From contig MU006095.1 of assembly GCA_010093705.1 (NCBI GenBank), positions 1,058,315 to 1,122,314 of the forward strand: 64,000 nucleotides of DNA. The letters are read 5' to 3'. The notes beneath the pieces were generated by a model. The model was not told the origin of the DNA. It ran no database searches and was given only the letters and a program-made list of their open reading frames with translations. The translations under genes and the position numbers were made by a program. Source of the DNA: Patellaria atrata CBS 101060 (taxonomy: Eukaryota; Ascomycota; Dothideomycetes; Patellariales; Patellariaceae). Of this stretch, positions 36,384-47,205 are shown piece after piece; position 1 is the first letter of the stretch; the number at the start of each line of letters is the position of its first letter.

Positions 36384-37050
36384 CTTCTTCTTCTTCTCCT
36401 TCTTCCTCCGGGGCTGAGCCTTCAGGTCGTGCTTTTTACTCTGTGCTTTACACTCCGGTGGTGGATCTTCTTGTTTCATTTTGATTCAAACCTCTTTTCG
36501 AAAGGGTTGGGGGGTTTGAGCATGGATTTTTCTTGTTCATCGGTTTGGAGTGGGGCGTGGTTTCATCTTCCGGGACTCTTTTCTCACGATGAGGTTGAGG
36601 AATGATCTTTTTTTTCTCGTTCTTGGCGTCGGGGAGAGGGATTCTACCGAGGGGAACGAAGGGCTTTGATTGATGTGAGGGTACTCTCTATCTACTTCTA
36701 CCTTCTCGAGATGTGGAGAGGGTGGGTGAAGTGTGTTCATAGCTGAGCGGTAGAATGGATACCTGCTTTTGTAGGATTTTTCTTTTCATCATGATTGATT
36801 GATTGGTGTTGTGTTCTCTCCTATCACGATGACAGCGCCGTTGTTCTGTACGCTAGATACGATTAAGGCTTCCGTTAACGTCTATCTCGCTCGAACTTTC
36901 TACTCTCGCTCTGAATGGTCAACGATATCACACATGCGGCCCCTTTCACTTTCTACAAGAGCACGTGTCTTTTGAAAAACTCCTCATGTTTCTCCTACGG
37001 TACATTTCCCCCATCCCCGCTCTCTCCTCTAGATACCTAAACCCCCTTAC
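36289..37050. other. convergent 3' intergenic with CTT repeat
   Basis: No gene supported between the histidine kinase and NUP85 stops. Rich in T and G; holds the CTT microsatellite. Confidence 0.5.
36354..36396 (+). repeat. CTT trinucleotide microsatellite
   Basis: About 14 uninterrupted CTT units, starting 66 bases after the histidine kinase stop and so probably in its 3' UTR. Confidence 0.9.
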
Positions 37051-40000
37051 CTAACTCTCCTCTCCCTCCACCCACGCCCTCCCAACCTCCCTCGCAACGC
37101 CCAACCTCAACAACCTGATAACCTCATCCACATCCCCCCTCGCGACGCCCTGGCGCCAATCCCAGCCCCGCCTCACCTGCGCCATCTCCTTCTCCCCCGT
37201 GCCTTCACCCGAATTACTAACACTAACCAAAACACCACTACCCTCGCTGCCGCCGATACTATACGCACTAGCCCCCATCCCCCCCACAGCCGCGGAAGTA
37301 GAGCTATTATACGCCTTCATACACGCACCAAGCAGTCCCCTACCCCCCTCTGCCACGGCGGCCGATACGGTCTGCAGATCCTCCGCCACGCGCAGGAGGG
37401 CCATGAGCTGCTGCAGACTCAGCACCCGAGGGGTACGATCGATAAACGGCAGCGCTTCGCCTAGAAGCGTCGGGAGCGCGTCGACGGGAACGACGGAGAG
37501 GTCCGCGGGGTCGTATAACCCGCCTCTGATAGAGCTGGCGGCGGAAAGGATGGCGGTGAGGAGGGTGTGGGAGGCTTTTTTCTTCTGCTGTGTTGGGGTA
37601 AGGGGTTGAGGTGCAGAGGTTGAGGTGGTATGTGTGTCGTCGCGGAGGTCGTAGAACTCGCGTATCGTGGCGTAGCCGCTGAGGTATTTTGCCAGCGACT
37701 CCGCGGCGGTGGGGTCTGTGTCTGCGAGGGCGGTGAGGGAGGACGGGGTGTGTTTGATGAGGGATTTGAGTCGGGTGTCGAGAGAGGAGAGGGGCGGGAA
37801 AGAGGTCGAGTGCGTGAGGCAGAGGGTTATGAGGAGGTCTGTTGTCTCTTTTATTTTGTGGGGTCGGTGGGCCAGGGCGAAGTAGTAGAGGGCTGAGCCG
37901 TAGGATTTGGTGGTCGAGGAGAGGGTTGTGGCGTATTTCTGTTTGAGGGTTAGATATAGATAGGGAGAGTTGGTTTGGGTTTGGGATTTGGGGGGAGGGG
38001 TGCTTACTTCTGCTATTGTCTCTGCTTGGTGACTTAGGTCTAAAGTGTGACATATATGAAGGATCTTGTCGACGCGGTCTTCGGAGGTGAGGGAGAGACG
38101 GTCGAGAAGCGCGTCGATTCTGCTGGTCGCGAGATCGGGGTTGTCCAAACGGCTGAGGATCTGTATGGCCAGTTCCCAGCCCTCCTTTTTGATCATCGAT
38201 TTCGAGCTCTGGAGGGTGTCTTTGCTAGCGATTAAGTCCGCGTACTCGGATAATAGGTCGTCCCTCTTGATGCCGCTAGATTCTTGTTGTCCGTAACTCA
38301 ACACCATCAGGTCACTTTGATCGAAACCGCGCATAACGGATTTTGACGTCGTGATACCATCGTTCAGCCAATCGCCCGCGCTTGCCATCTCCACGAGTGC
38401 TATGCTGTATGGCATCGACCAGCGCTGTATGATGCTCAGAGCACCTTCCACGGAATCGAATACCGCACACGCCAGACCCACTTCTACGGGGCTTGCCTTG
38501 TTAAGAGGTTGTAGGACTTCATATCCATCCATCACGAGAGCCAACGACGAAGCAAGTCTTTGTCTGTACGCGACCAACGGCGTGACATCCGCCAATCTAA
38601 TCTGCTTGGACCGTAGCAGGGACATCCTACTCTGGGCCAGACTACCTGCACCGGGGGGGATGACCTCATCTTCTCCATCCCACCAGACCGTAAGGGTGAT
38701 TACCGCTTCCAACCAATCCATACAGGAGTTTAGGATATCATCCGGATCGCCTCTGAGGATCTTATAGAGATCGGTTAAGTTCTCGACGACCGCCAGAGGG
38801 ACCTGACTCTCAGCTCTCCGATCCGCGGCACTGAGACCGAATCCATTGCTTCGATTTGAGATTCCAAAATTCGACGCTTCGAACGCCTGTGTTTCGTCCT
38901 CTTGGAAATTCTCCCCGGACGCTTTGCGCAAAGACCTCAGCGCGTCTTCTACCTCGCGTCGATACAAGCTCCATTCCGTGTTCTTGACGTCCCAGTCATT
39001 CGACCGTACAGCTGGGCACCGCTGTATCAGCTCGATGGCGCGGTCGATACACTTATTCGCGCTTTCCAGTTGTCTCCCGTGGTAACCGTCTTCCATGCCG
39101 TCCTCGAACGCTATAGCTGCCACGCTCAAATCGGCACCTTTGAGCAGTTTCAAGGCGTTTTGGAAGTTTCCCCGGAGTACTGAGCTGTAGATGGAATCCC
39201 AGAACATCTCGTGTGCGGAGAAGCCTTCTTCCTGTTTGAGTATGTCTTCGATATCCGAGCGTCCGGGGTTATGGTACGTGTTTAGCCAGTCGAGCAGCAC
39301 CTTTGGAATACAACTTTCGGTTTTGACACCTTGTGACTGTCTGTATAGGTCTAGGGTAGATGGACGCGGTCGTGTCTGTATTTTCGGAGTCGATGGGTGG
39401 TGAAGTTGTAAGAGTAGGCTTCCAACGAAATTTGCCTTTGTGATGCCATCCGCTTGATTGTCGGGCCCAATCCTGCTATTGATCTCGAAATTTCTATCCC
39501 ACAGGTGATGTATCTTCTGTGCCACTTTCTTCAAAGACTCCTCGTCCGGACGTTCCAGTTCAGCTAGCTCACTCACAACGCGATCAGTTTCGAGAATAAG
39601 GTCGTCCGATTCACGTAACTGCGCTCGCGGGGCGGATGCAACCAGTCCCTTCGCAACAGCTGTAATATCTTGTCTCACCATATCCAATTCCTGCGCTGAT
39701 TTGCCCTCCAAAGCCGTTGACCTTCTCAAGGAGCTGCCTAGTCTCGACCGCTTCAATGACCTGGGAGTCGAATATATCGATTCATTTCCCCCTCTACTTT
39801 GGATGCTTCGTCGTGATTGCTGTGTATAATCCTCCTCATATTCATCCTCTTCCATCGCATCTCCACTATCTCCCTCCTCCCCTTCATCTTCATACTCAAC
39901 ATCGTCCTCCTCCTCCGCATCCCCATCCGCTTCAAATCTTGGCGGACTGCTACCCGGCGCCCTATACCCAGTCCTTCCCCTACTCACTTCTTCACCTCCA

Positions 40001-40284
40001 TTCTGACCGCGCTCGAACGGATCAAAACTCAGAGGCCTACGCTGCAACGCGCCAGAGGGACGGTTGACAGGATTGAAAATTGGCTGTTTATTTGTACTTG
40101 AGAAAGTAGGGAGCTGTGAGCTTCCGAATGCTGAGCTCGGTGGTAGACCGGCCGGTGTGAAGGAGTTGTTTGTAAGGAATGTAGGTGGAGGACCGGCGGG
40201 AGTTGTGGACGGATGTTGACTACGGGCTGAACGGCGCGCATCGGGCGTTGAGGGAGGTGTGGAAGATGGTACGCGGAAAGACAT
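37051..40284 (-). CDS. NUP85: nucleoporin NUP85
   Basis: Scaffold member of the Y-shaped (Nup84/Nup107) nuclear pore subcomplex. Exons 40284-38008 and 37938-37051 (minus) give about 1054 residues. The first 200 residues are Ser/Pro-rich and then very acidic (runs of Glu/Asp at about 120-150). The rest is an alpha-helical solenoid with the family segment CIPKVLLDWLNTYHNPG, followed by FWDSIYSSVLRGNFQNALKL and CMDWLEAVITLTVWW. A 69-nt intron (37939-38007) has gtaagc donor, ctaac branch-like site and cag acceptor. It keeps frame when retained, adding a Pro/Thr-rich 23-residue piece foreign to the helical fold, so splicing is preferred. The C-terminal Gly/Ser-rich insert is poorly conserved. The call rests on family resemblance, not a short signature. 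Confidence 0.8.
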   Translation of the reverse strand: MSFRVPSSTPPSTPDARRSARSQHPSTTPAGPPPTFLTNNSFTPAGLPPSSAFGSSQLPTFSSTNKQPIFNPVNRPSGALQRRPLSFDPFERGQNGGEEVSRGRTGYRAPGSSPPRFEADGDAEEEDDVEYEDEGEEGDSGDAMEEDEYEEDYTQQSRRSIQSRGGNESIYSTPRSLKRSRLGSSLRRSTALEGKSAQELDMVRQDITAVAKGLVASAPRAQLRESDDLILETDRVVSELAELERPDEESLKKVAQKIHHLWDRNFEINSRIGPDNQADGITKANFVGSLLLQLHHPSTPKIQTRPRPSTLDLYRQSQGVKTESCIPKVLLDWLNTYHNPGRSDIEDILKQEEGFSAHEMFWDSIYSSVLRGNFQNALKLLKGADLSVAAIAFEDGMEDGYHGRQLESANKCIDRAIELIQRCPAVRSNDWDVKNTEWSLYRREVEDALRSLRKASGENFQEDETQAFEASNFGISNRSNGFGLSAADRRAESQVPLAVVENLTDLYKILRGDPDDILNSCMDWLEAVITLTVWWDGEDEVIPPGAGSLAQSRMSLLRSKQIRLADVTPLVAYRQRLASSLALVMDGYEVLQPLNKASPVEVGLACAVFDSVEGALSIIQRWSMPYSIALVEMASAGDWLNDGITTSKSVMRGFDQSDLMVLSYGQQESSGIKRDDLLSEYADLIASKDTLQSSKSMIKKEGWELAIQILSRLDNPDLATSRIDALLDRLSLTSEDRVDKILHICHTLDLSHQAETIAEVSTPPPKSQTQTNSPYLYLTLKQKYATTLSSTTKSYGSALYYFALAHRPHKIKETTDLLITLCLTHSTSFPPLSSLDTRLKSLIKHTPSSLTALADTDPTAAESLAKYLSGYATIREFYDLRDDTHTTSTSAPQPLTPTQQKKKASHTLLTAILSAASSIRGGLYDPADLSVVPVDALPTLLGEALPFIDRTPRVLSLQQLMALLRVAEDLQTVSAAVAEGGRGLLGACMKAYNSSTSAAVGGMGASAYSIGGSEGSGVLVSVSNSGEGTGEKEMAQVRRGWDWRQGVARGDVDEVIRLLRLGVAREVGRAWVEGEES

Positions 40285-40874
40285 GTTCGGAGGTGTTGTT
40301 GATGGTATGGAGCACTATTTACTCTCTGAAGGTATGGTTTGCTCAAGCTTGAGATGTGAAGGTTGTTGGAGTCATCGATCTGAATATAGCTCGATGAAAG
40401 GTTCAGCTTATCAGGGTCAATTTCACCGAGAAATCTGTTGCGGTGATGTTGTACGCGGGGGGGGGGGGGAAAATGGTGCTAGGTGTAATAACTTTCTTCG
40501 CGAAGCTGGCGTTGAGCGACGCGCGAAATGCCAAGACATATTCTATGAGGTACCGCAAGTAAATATTCTGTACAGATACTGTATTATACCGCCAATGTTA
40601 ACCTCAACTGGGATCATAATTCAAATTATTGAAAGCTATGTACACATAAAGCCTCTCGCTTTACCAATTCCCCAGTAAAACCCTTCCATGATTAATGCTG
40701 CGCCAAACGTACCGAAAACTCAAATGCCCACAATCAGGCTCAGTTGATAGAGCAACCGTATTATTCCCCCCGAAGAAAGGTCATTACCATCCATTAAACG
40801 CCTAGCTAATATGCAGTCATAACGCAAACAAATGCCTTGGAAGATGTTGAGAGCGTTGTTCGAAGTTGAAAGAT
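40285..40874. other. NUP85 promoter side with G run
   Basis: No gene. A run of 13 G lies at 40457-40469 and CTGTACAGATACTGTA at about 40569-40584. Confidence 0.5.
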
Positions 40875-41699
40875 CTACGAGAACGCAGCGCTCATAGTTC
40901 CTGACCCAGCTTCATTCACAGGACGAGGTATCAATCCTAACCCTAACAATGTACTTGCTGGAAGAATACCCCGTTCTGCCTGCTCTTTAAGATATTGTTC
41001 GAATTCTGGATCATCAAGGCCGAGGTCGATGCCTTGTTCACGAGCTGCCGCGGCGGCAATGAGTCGATTATTCAAGGCGAGTCCAACGGAGGAGAGTGGT
41101 GTATCTTCATCTTCCTCATCCTCATCTTCGTCCATTGACTCTGGAAGAGCAGGACGCTGCTGTATCGATGCTGAAACGTTTGCTGTTTGACTGGCAATGT
41201 CGTTCACATCTTCCATGTCTGAGTTTGATCCTTCCATAGGTGGTACAACTTTGAATTCAACTTCAATATCCGTTTTAACCTGAATCTTCGCCTCTCGTTT
41301 TCTTCTATCGACCCAGGGTCCAATTTCATCGCCTGTTGTATCTCTCACCACGGTGTTCTCGTCCCTTTCGTACCTCTGCCGCGCCCACAGCGTTCCTTCC
41401 CAACGGCAGAATCGTTGAATTTCGCTCTCCGTAACACCTAAGTCATTGAAAGCTTGAAAGAGACGAGCATGATGTGGGAAACGACCAAGACGCTTTCTGT
41501 GCGGAGGATGCGAATAGTTTAGACCTGGATACCGTGCTTCGACTGTCTCGAGGGATCCGTAAAAGGTTGACGTTTCGATGCGGACTTCAGCGACGAGATG
41601 CTTTTGGAGGAATTGAGTGAAGTTTTGGGGATCGGAAGGTTTGGGATTCGGGTATAGGTGACTATAGATTGTCTCGTCTAAACGATATTTTGGCTGCAT
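40875..41699 (-). CDS. uncharacterised fungal protein, acidic middle
   Basis: I do not recognise a characterised family. A single exon of 274 residues starts at ATG 41699 (MQPKYRLDETIYSHLYPNP). The first half is compact, with conserved-looking blocks RFPHHARLFQAFNDLGVTES and FCRWEGTLWARQRYERD. The second half is acidic (DEDEDEEDEDT, about residues 193-203), then an Ala-rich helix and a short hydrophobic Leu/Gly tail. No signal peptide, membrane span or zinc motif is visible. The long open frame, ordinary ATG and protein-like composition make it a credible gene. It is in tandem with NUP85 (minus strand) with a 590-base gap. Function unknown. Confidence 0.75.
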   Translation of the reverse strand: MQPKYRLDETIYSHLYPNPKPSDPQNFTQFLQKHLVAEVRIETSTFYGSLETVEARYPGLNYSHPPHRKRLGRFPHHARLFQAFNDLGVTESEIQRFCRWEGTLWARQRYERDENTVVRDTTGDEIGPWVDRRKREAKIQVKTDIEVEFKVVPPMEGSNSDMEDVNDIASQTANVSASIQQRPALPESMDEDEDEEDEDTPLSSVGLALNNRLIAAAAAREQGIDLGLDDPEFEQYLKEQAERGILPASTLLGLGLIPRPVNEAGSGTMSAAFS

Positions 41700-43995
41700 G
41701 GCTGCTTAAGATGGTTTACCGAAACTGCTGATGGATTTGAAGAAAGTTCGTTCGTCGAGTGGAGGGGCGCTACGCGGTGTAAATCGATATACGTGTCTTC
41801 TGCGACGGCGCTGACTCTTTACAGAAAATTCTAGAGGACTAGCTTGAAGCAACGGGTGGCGTTTCTTCAAGTATGCAGAGAACAGTCACACAGTAAGGCC
41901 TTGTAGAACCGGAAAATCCTGAGCTGAAGAGTCGTTGTGCGAAATCCAGGAAGGATCGATAGTAAGAGGAAGGCGCGTAATTAAATGTTTCCTTAGTGAG
42001 GCAACCGTGATGGGAATTATGTGAGTTGAACTGTTTCAGGTCTATGCGCTGGCCCCGTCCCGTTGTACTCTTGTTGTACCTTTCAAGGGCACCTAGCAGT
42101 CTCTGGTGCTGACACGCTCCGATCTACGATTGATTGAGATGCACTTGTCGGACTATTGACGAAATCTAATGCAGAATGGCTTGCAGTAAGTTGAAGTCCG
42201 TCCGGCCGAGAGAGTTGAAATCCTTAGTTGGCGATGTTGTGCATTTGATCATGGGAAACAGAAACAACAACGGTCTTGACCACTTGTCGGCTACGCAATT
42301 TCTAGAAAATTGTCGCAACCAGACGATGGCGCTCCTAAAAAGGGTTTGCAGGACGGATGATGGTGTACGGGAGTTAATAGGACAGGGAGTTTCGTGGGCT
42401 ACGGGCTATCCTTTGCACTGCAGAAGTGAAGCGCGTGGGATCGGATAGTCCTGAATTCGAATCAATATAACGCGCAGGGATGCGATATGACTACAAACGT
42501 CAACGTTTGTGTTTGCACAACAAGAAGTCGAGCAAGAGTCAGAAGAGCAGGCAAGCAAAGAGGAGGTTCACCGCTATACTTATATAAGTGTCGTTATGTA
42601 TGTAAGGTGTGAAAAAGGCCCTGATAGACTTTTCATCGCTGCAAGGGTCGACGGCTTTTAACTTACGCTTGTTCTGGCCGAGAATCCACCTGCGCGGAGA
42701 GGCAGCATAGGCACACTTTAGCTTGATGCCATGCGGTATGACACTGACTGGTAGCCAGTGGTCCTCCGCTGTACTGGTCGCTCTCTGCAGCAGCATATCG
42801 AGTCCACCAACTATGGTCATCCTTTGGATGAGATCGTTTGAAGCACGACTAGGGTTGGATGTTGAATGCTTCCGTTATGCATTGGCAGACGAGACACATC
42901 AAACCCGATTGATTACATGCACACCGAGCGAAGCGCAACTTCGCAAGTGGCTAAGAATGCTTTCGGTGCCAATCCCGAAGAGCGAAGTGAGGTCCAAGGT
43001 CTCATCAGTTCCCATCTCAAGGTCTCCTCAACTTAAACATCGGCAGCGCCGTCGCATGCATGGAACCATAGAGCCTATCAATGAAGCGAATGCTCCGCTG
43101 AACCAAAGGGGACCAAGGGGAGAAGTAAGGTATCTATGGCTGATCGGCATCTTTGCTTTACAAGCTTATTATGCACCAGCGCATTCGAGAGAGAGAAAAG
43201 GGTTGGATCATCCTTTTTTGCGGTGAGATGGATAGGTGCGTACTCCCTACAGTACAATACTGTACAAGCACATTCCTGTAGTGTACAGAAGATGGGGCAT
43301 CACCAAGTTCGGGATGATCTAGCCATATGACCTAGAAATTGCCCATCTCGTTATTACCGTCAGGCTTTGAAGATGCCTTGATGTGCTATCAAGATCGAAC
43401 CCCGGTTATTGGCAATAGCGAACTCAGATAATGAGCTCCAAGACGGAGGTTAGGCAATATCTGATTTGCCCCTTGAAGTCGTATTCGTCGTGCTCTCAAC
43501 CAAGGGAACTGCTTTCAAAGGTCTGGTTGCGTACAGCCGATGACAGACACCAGGTCAGGAGTTCACCCGTAGAAGATTGATTATTGACCTGGGCAACATC
43601 CCTTCTTCCACTCTCTCCCAATTTTGTCTCTCTCAAAACGCCACCTCTCCAAAATCCTCTATCTGTGATAATTCTCGACTACCATTGGAATCGTGAAAAT
43701 AACCGCTGCTGGGAGGACAAAGAATAGCACATGACTTGGCGAGAAACGCGTAAAAATTGGGTCCCTTTCCGTCCTGTGAGATCTGAGATCTGGGGCAATT
43801 TAGCGGCCTCGGCTTTGACCCTGTGAACTTCACCTTCCGTCGACATAGCTACGCGATCTGAGGGTCATTGATTGTTCTCTTAACACCACTCGGAATCCAC
43901 AACTCGTTCAGCCATTTCCTTTCCTTTTCTTTTTTTTTTTTTTTCACACTTTCTTCTTCCTGCTTCTTCTATTTCCACTATGGGAATACCTCACA
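41700..43995. other. gene-free intergenic, 2.3 kb
   Basis: No gene supported. ATG frames at 42176-42448 and 42726-43226 (plus) and 42820-42539 (minus) overlap or lack recognisable features. CTACAGTACAATACTGTACA lies at about 43246-43265, with GTGTACAG soon after. A 14-base T run at about 43931-43944 sits about 50 bases before the next start codon. Confidence 0.5.
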
Positions 43996-46217
43996 ATGTC
44001 CACTTTCAATGGTATCGTGAAAGAGTTCCCAGAGATACGGATTGATTATTTTCGTATCGTTGAAGGACAGCCTCCTCCTTTGGCTTGCTTCCTCAGTCAT
44101 GTACATTCCGATCATCTCCAGGGCTTGGAAAGCTTCAAGTCACCTTTCCTATACTGTTCTCCAGCTACAAAGGAGGTAAGTCTGCAAAAGGATACCGTAT
44201 CTAACCTATCCACTCAAATGCATATCTGAGAATAGCCTGAACAATGAGGCCTATACACCGTGTTTAGTCTTCTTACAATATATAGATATTATTACGATTA
44301 GAGAAATATCCTCATCGTATGAACTTTGTCAAAGGGATCCTAGAAGCAAAAAAGGTGACTTATTCCAAACTCAAAAGGCTTCTGAAGACGATACCTTTGG
44401 AAACACCAACAACGATTGAGTTGTCTCCAAGCAAAAAGTTGCGTGTAACGCTTTTCGATGCAAACCACTGCGTTGGTAGTGTCATGTTCCTCATTCAAGA
44501 TGGTAGGAAAGCAATTCTTTACACTGGAGATGTCAGGTCCGAGACTTGGTGGGTTAACTCGCTAGTACGCAATCCCATTCTCCTACCATTTGCTTTAGGT
44601 TCCCGACGATTGGATTGTATTTACCTTGATACAACCTTCGCGACGAGATCGGAATATTACACCAACTTTCCGTCCAAGGCTGAAGGGATTCACGAACTAC
44701 TTCGAAAGGTTGAAAAATACCCAAAAGATACCATCTTTCACCTTGAAGCATGGACATTTGGCTATGAAGATGTCTGGATTGCGCTTTCAGAAGCTCTGAG
44801 ATCCCAGATCCACCTTGATCGATATAGATATAGTTTATATACTTCCATTTCATCCAAAACTGGCGAGCTACAAGCTGCGGAAGGTTCCATTTTCTGCGGA
44901 TTTCAGTGTGGCAATCATTTCAATCCAGGTTGTCTAACCAACAATACCAGCGTTCGTCTTCACAGCTGTGAGCATGGAAACCCTTGCCCTGTTTTTACCG
45001 ATGGAAAGCCGGTGGTTTGGATTCGTCCAATCGTCACCCGTACGCGAAACGGAGAAGATATTCCAGAGCTAGGAGCAGGCGGTGGAAAGGGTGATCTAGA
45101 TGAGTTTCACGAATTAGAAGTCAACGATGATAGAATCAAAGCCCTACTCTCAAATTTATACCGCACCAAATATGAGGATGATCCGGAAACAAAAGTCAAA
45201 CTTGAAGATTTCCTATCGTCGTTCGATAGTGCAAGACAAAGCACAATCCGATTAAACGAGGACGATGTTAAAGGATCGTTACTTGAAAAAGATGCCATGG
45301 GTGATTTGAATATCGAGGAGCTTGCTGAGCTCATCGCAAATGTTGCTAATAACCGAAAGGTTGGGCATTCAGATCATGCACTATCATGCTCGCAGCGCAA
45401 AAGTGAAGTAGTGAAAGATTTCCCAGACGAAATCACATTCCCATATTCTCGGCATTCTTCTTATTCCGAGCTCTGCGAATTAATCCAAGCTTTCAACCCT
45501 CGCGATATATACCCTTGCGTGGTCGATTATCATCAATGGAACAACTCCCTAAGTATGAAAGCTTTATTTGGGCATCTATGTCCGACGGCTTCCTTTGTCA
45601 ATGATAGTACTATAATGGAGATGGTTGCGAATCGTACAAGGTCAAAACTTGCCCCTGAGACAGGGTCACAAGTCGAGACACAAGACACTACGAGAGACGA
45701 AGAGACTCAGAAGTCGATGGGCCTAAATTTAAAAAGCCTAGTTTTCAAACATTTACAAGGGTGTGAGCGATCAACATCTGTACAGGTCCCTAGGGAATCT
45801 CCACGGCCGTTCTCGATATCCGGAACCGTGCGTATAGTTTCAGAAGAAGACCAACGATTGTTTAAACGACGTAAACTAATTTCATCAATTGCTGGTACCT
45901 CAGATAAAACCACACCAAGCGAGGTTATTTCAACGCTGCACGAGGAACAGTATGAGGCCAAGGCGATATCTCAATCCATACCCTCCACAGTCCCTTTGCC
46001 AAGCAAAACTACTATCCACCATCCGAGAAATGGGATTTTAGCTGTCTCTTCAACGGCTCTATCATGGTCAGGTCCATGTGTAGATGTTGAAAGGCGTAAA
46101 GCAAGAGCTATACGACTTGCCCATGATGCAGCGCTTGGGCTTGACGGACTCAATTGGTTCGAATACGGAGGTCTGGTGAGCGTCAATAACCATTCAGTAG
46201 AAGAACAAGAGCTATGA
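43996..46217 (+). CDS. SNM1/Artemis-like metallo-beta-lactamase nuclease
   Basis: DNA-repair nuclease of the SNM1/Pso2/Artemis family, acting in interstrand-crosslink or end-joining repair in the nucleus. Exons 43996-44175 and 44286-46217 give about 703 residues. The metallo-beta-lactamase motif HVHSDH is complete (His35, His37, Asp39, His40). Further metal-site segments DANHCVGSVMFL and LYTGDVR are present. The beta-CASP part includes FHLEAWTFGYEDVWIAL, and the later VVDYHQWNNSLSMKALFGHLC is typical of fungal Artemis/SNM1C-like proteins. The second half is Ser/Thr/Glu-rich and probably unstructured. The intron (gtaagt..tag, 110 nt) joins ATKE to ILLRLEKYPHR. Whether it is nearer DCLRE1C (Artemis) or DCLRE1A/Pso2 cannot be settled by eye; Artemis-like is favoured. 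Confidence 0.88.
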
Positions 46218-47205
46218 GCACATGGTAGCAGTCAGGAGGCAACTATATGCTAAGACCTGGTAGACTGGGACTTCTGGTGGGCTGAGAATATTGCTCTTCT
46301 TCCTCGGATTTTGGACCCATCTAGCCAATGGAGAGAGACTGCATGTCGCTCTCCATCATTTCTTCCGATCGGTTTCACTTCTAATACCTCGACGGTCCCG
46401 CGAGCCACGACCCTGGGTACAGAGGATCCCGTTATAGCGTAGGCTAAGTTCAAGTATATAGAAACTACGCCTCACAACTCGCTTAAATGCAGCATTGGAA
46501 CTATCCGGTTACCAGATCTATCCTAATATGGACAGTAACTCGAAATTGGAATTCGCCCTGAATAACTCGTTACTTTCCAATTCAGTCGTCCGTTTCACGC
46601 ACCTTCTAGCATCAGTATTCCCTGTAATCCCCGCATTTTGAAGTATTCCTGGTACGCTTGACTATCCCACCAGCGAGATCGAGAGCATACCGTCCAATTA
46701 CAGAAAAGGTTTCTGACGGATATTCTAATTAGACGCTAATGAATCATCACTTCATATGATGACTCGCTGCTTTATTCAAGAATTATGTCCACCTGAATCA
46801 CCAGCAACTCTCAAGAGGTTGAGACAAATGGTGGCTGGTATAATTAGTCCTCCCTTACCATTGTGTTAGACTAAAAAGCGTTCTTGCCTCTTTTCTCAAG
46901 TGACGGTCTATGGCCAGTTCAGGTCGAGAACACTTTTCTAGACAAACGAGGATTAGAGATAAGCTGATCATTCTGCTCACCTATCGAAATAAGCTTCACA
47001 ATACAGATTCCAGCAAGAAATAGTCAAATAGGCGAACCTTTCACTCGGTTGTCTGCGGCTATGGCCACCCGGTCGTCTACCCCATGGGGTAGACCCCAAA
47101 GCGTTTAAGAGCTTGCATGGACCCTAACATTCATTCCTAGATACTCTCGAAATCGACAGTTCGATATTCACTTCTCCAATCTCACCAACATATCCCGAAC
47201 GCAAG
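46218..47205. other. gene-free intergenic
   Basis: No gene seen in about 1 kb. The last 100 bases before the transporter ATG are C/A-rich like a fungal leader. Confidence 0.5.

Noticed and set aside
39717-40101. Plus-strand frames rich in His/Pro/Ile across the start of NUP85
   Set aside because: Produced by the acidic Glu/Asp codon runs of NUP85 read on the other strand.
42176-43226. Frames of 90 and 166 codons between the orphan gene and the SNM1-like gene
   Set aside because: No family features; they overlap competing frames on the other strand.
43370-43420. ATCGAACCCC, a B-box-like sequence on the minus strand
   Set aside because: No A box at the right distance and no cloverleaf; not a tRNA or SINE head.
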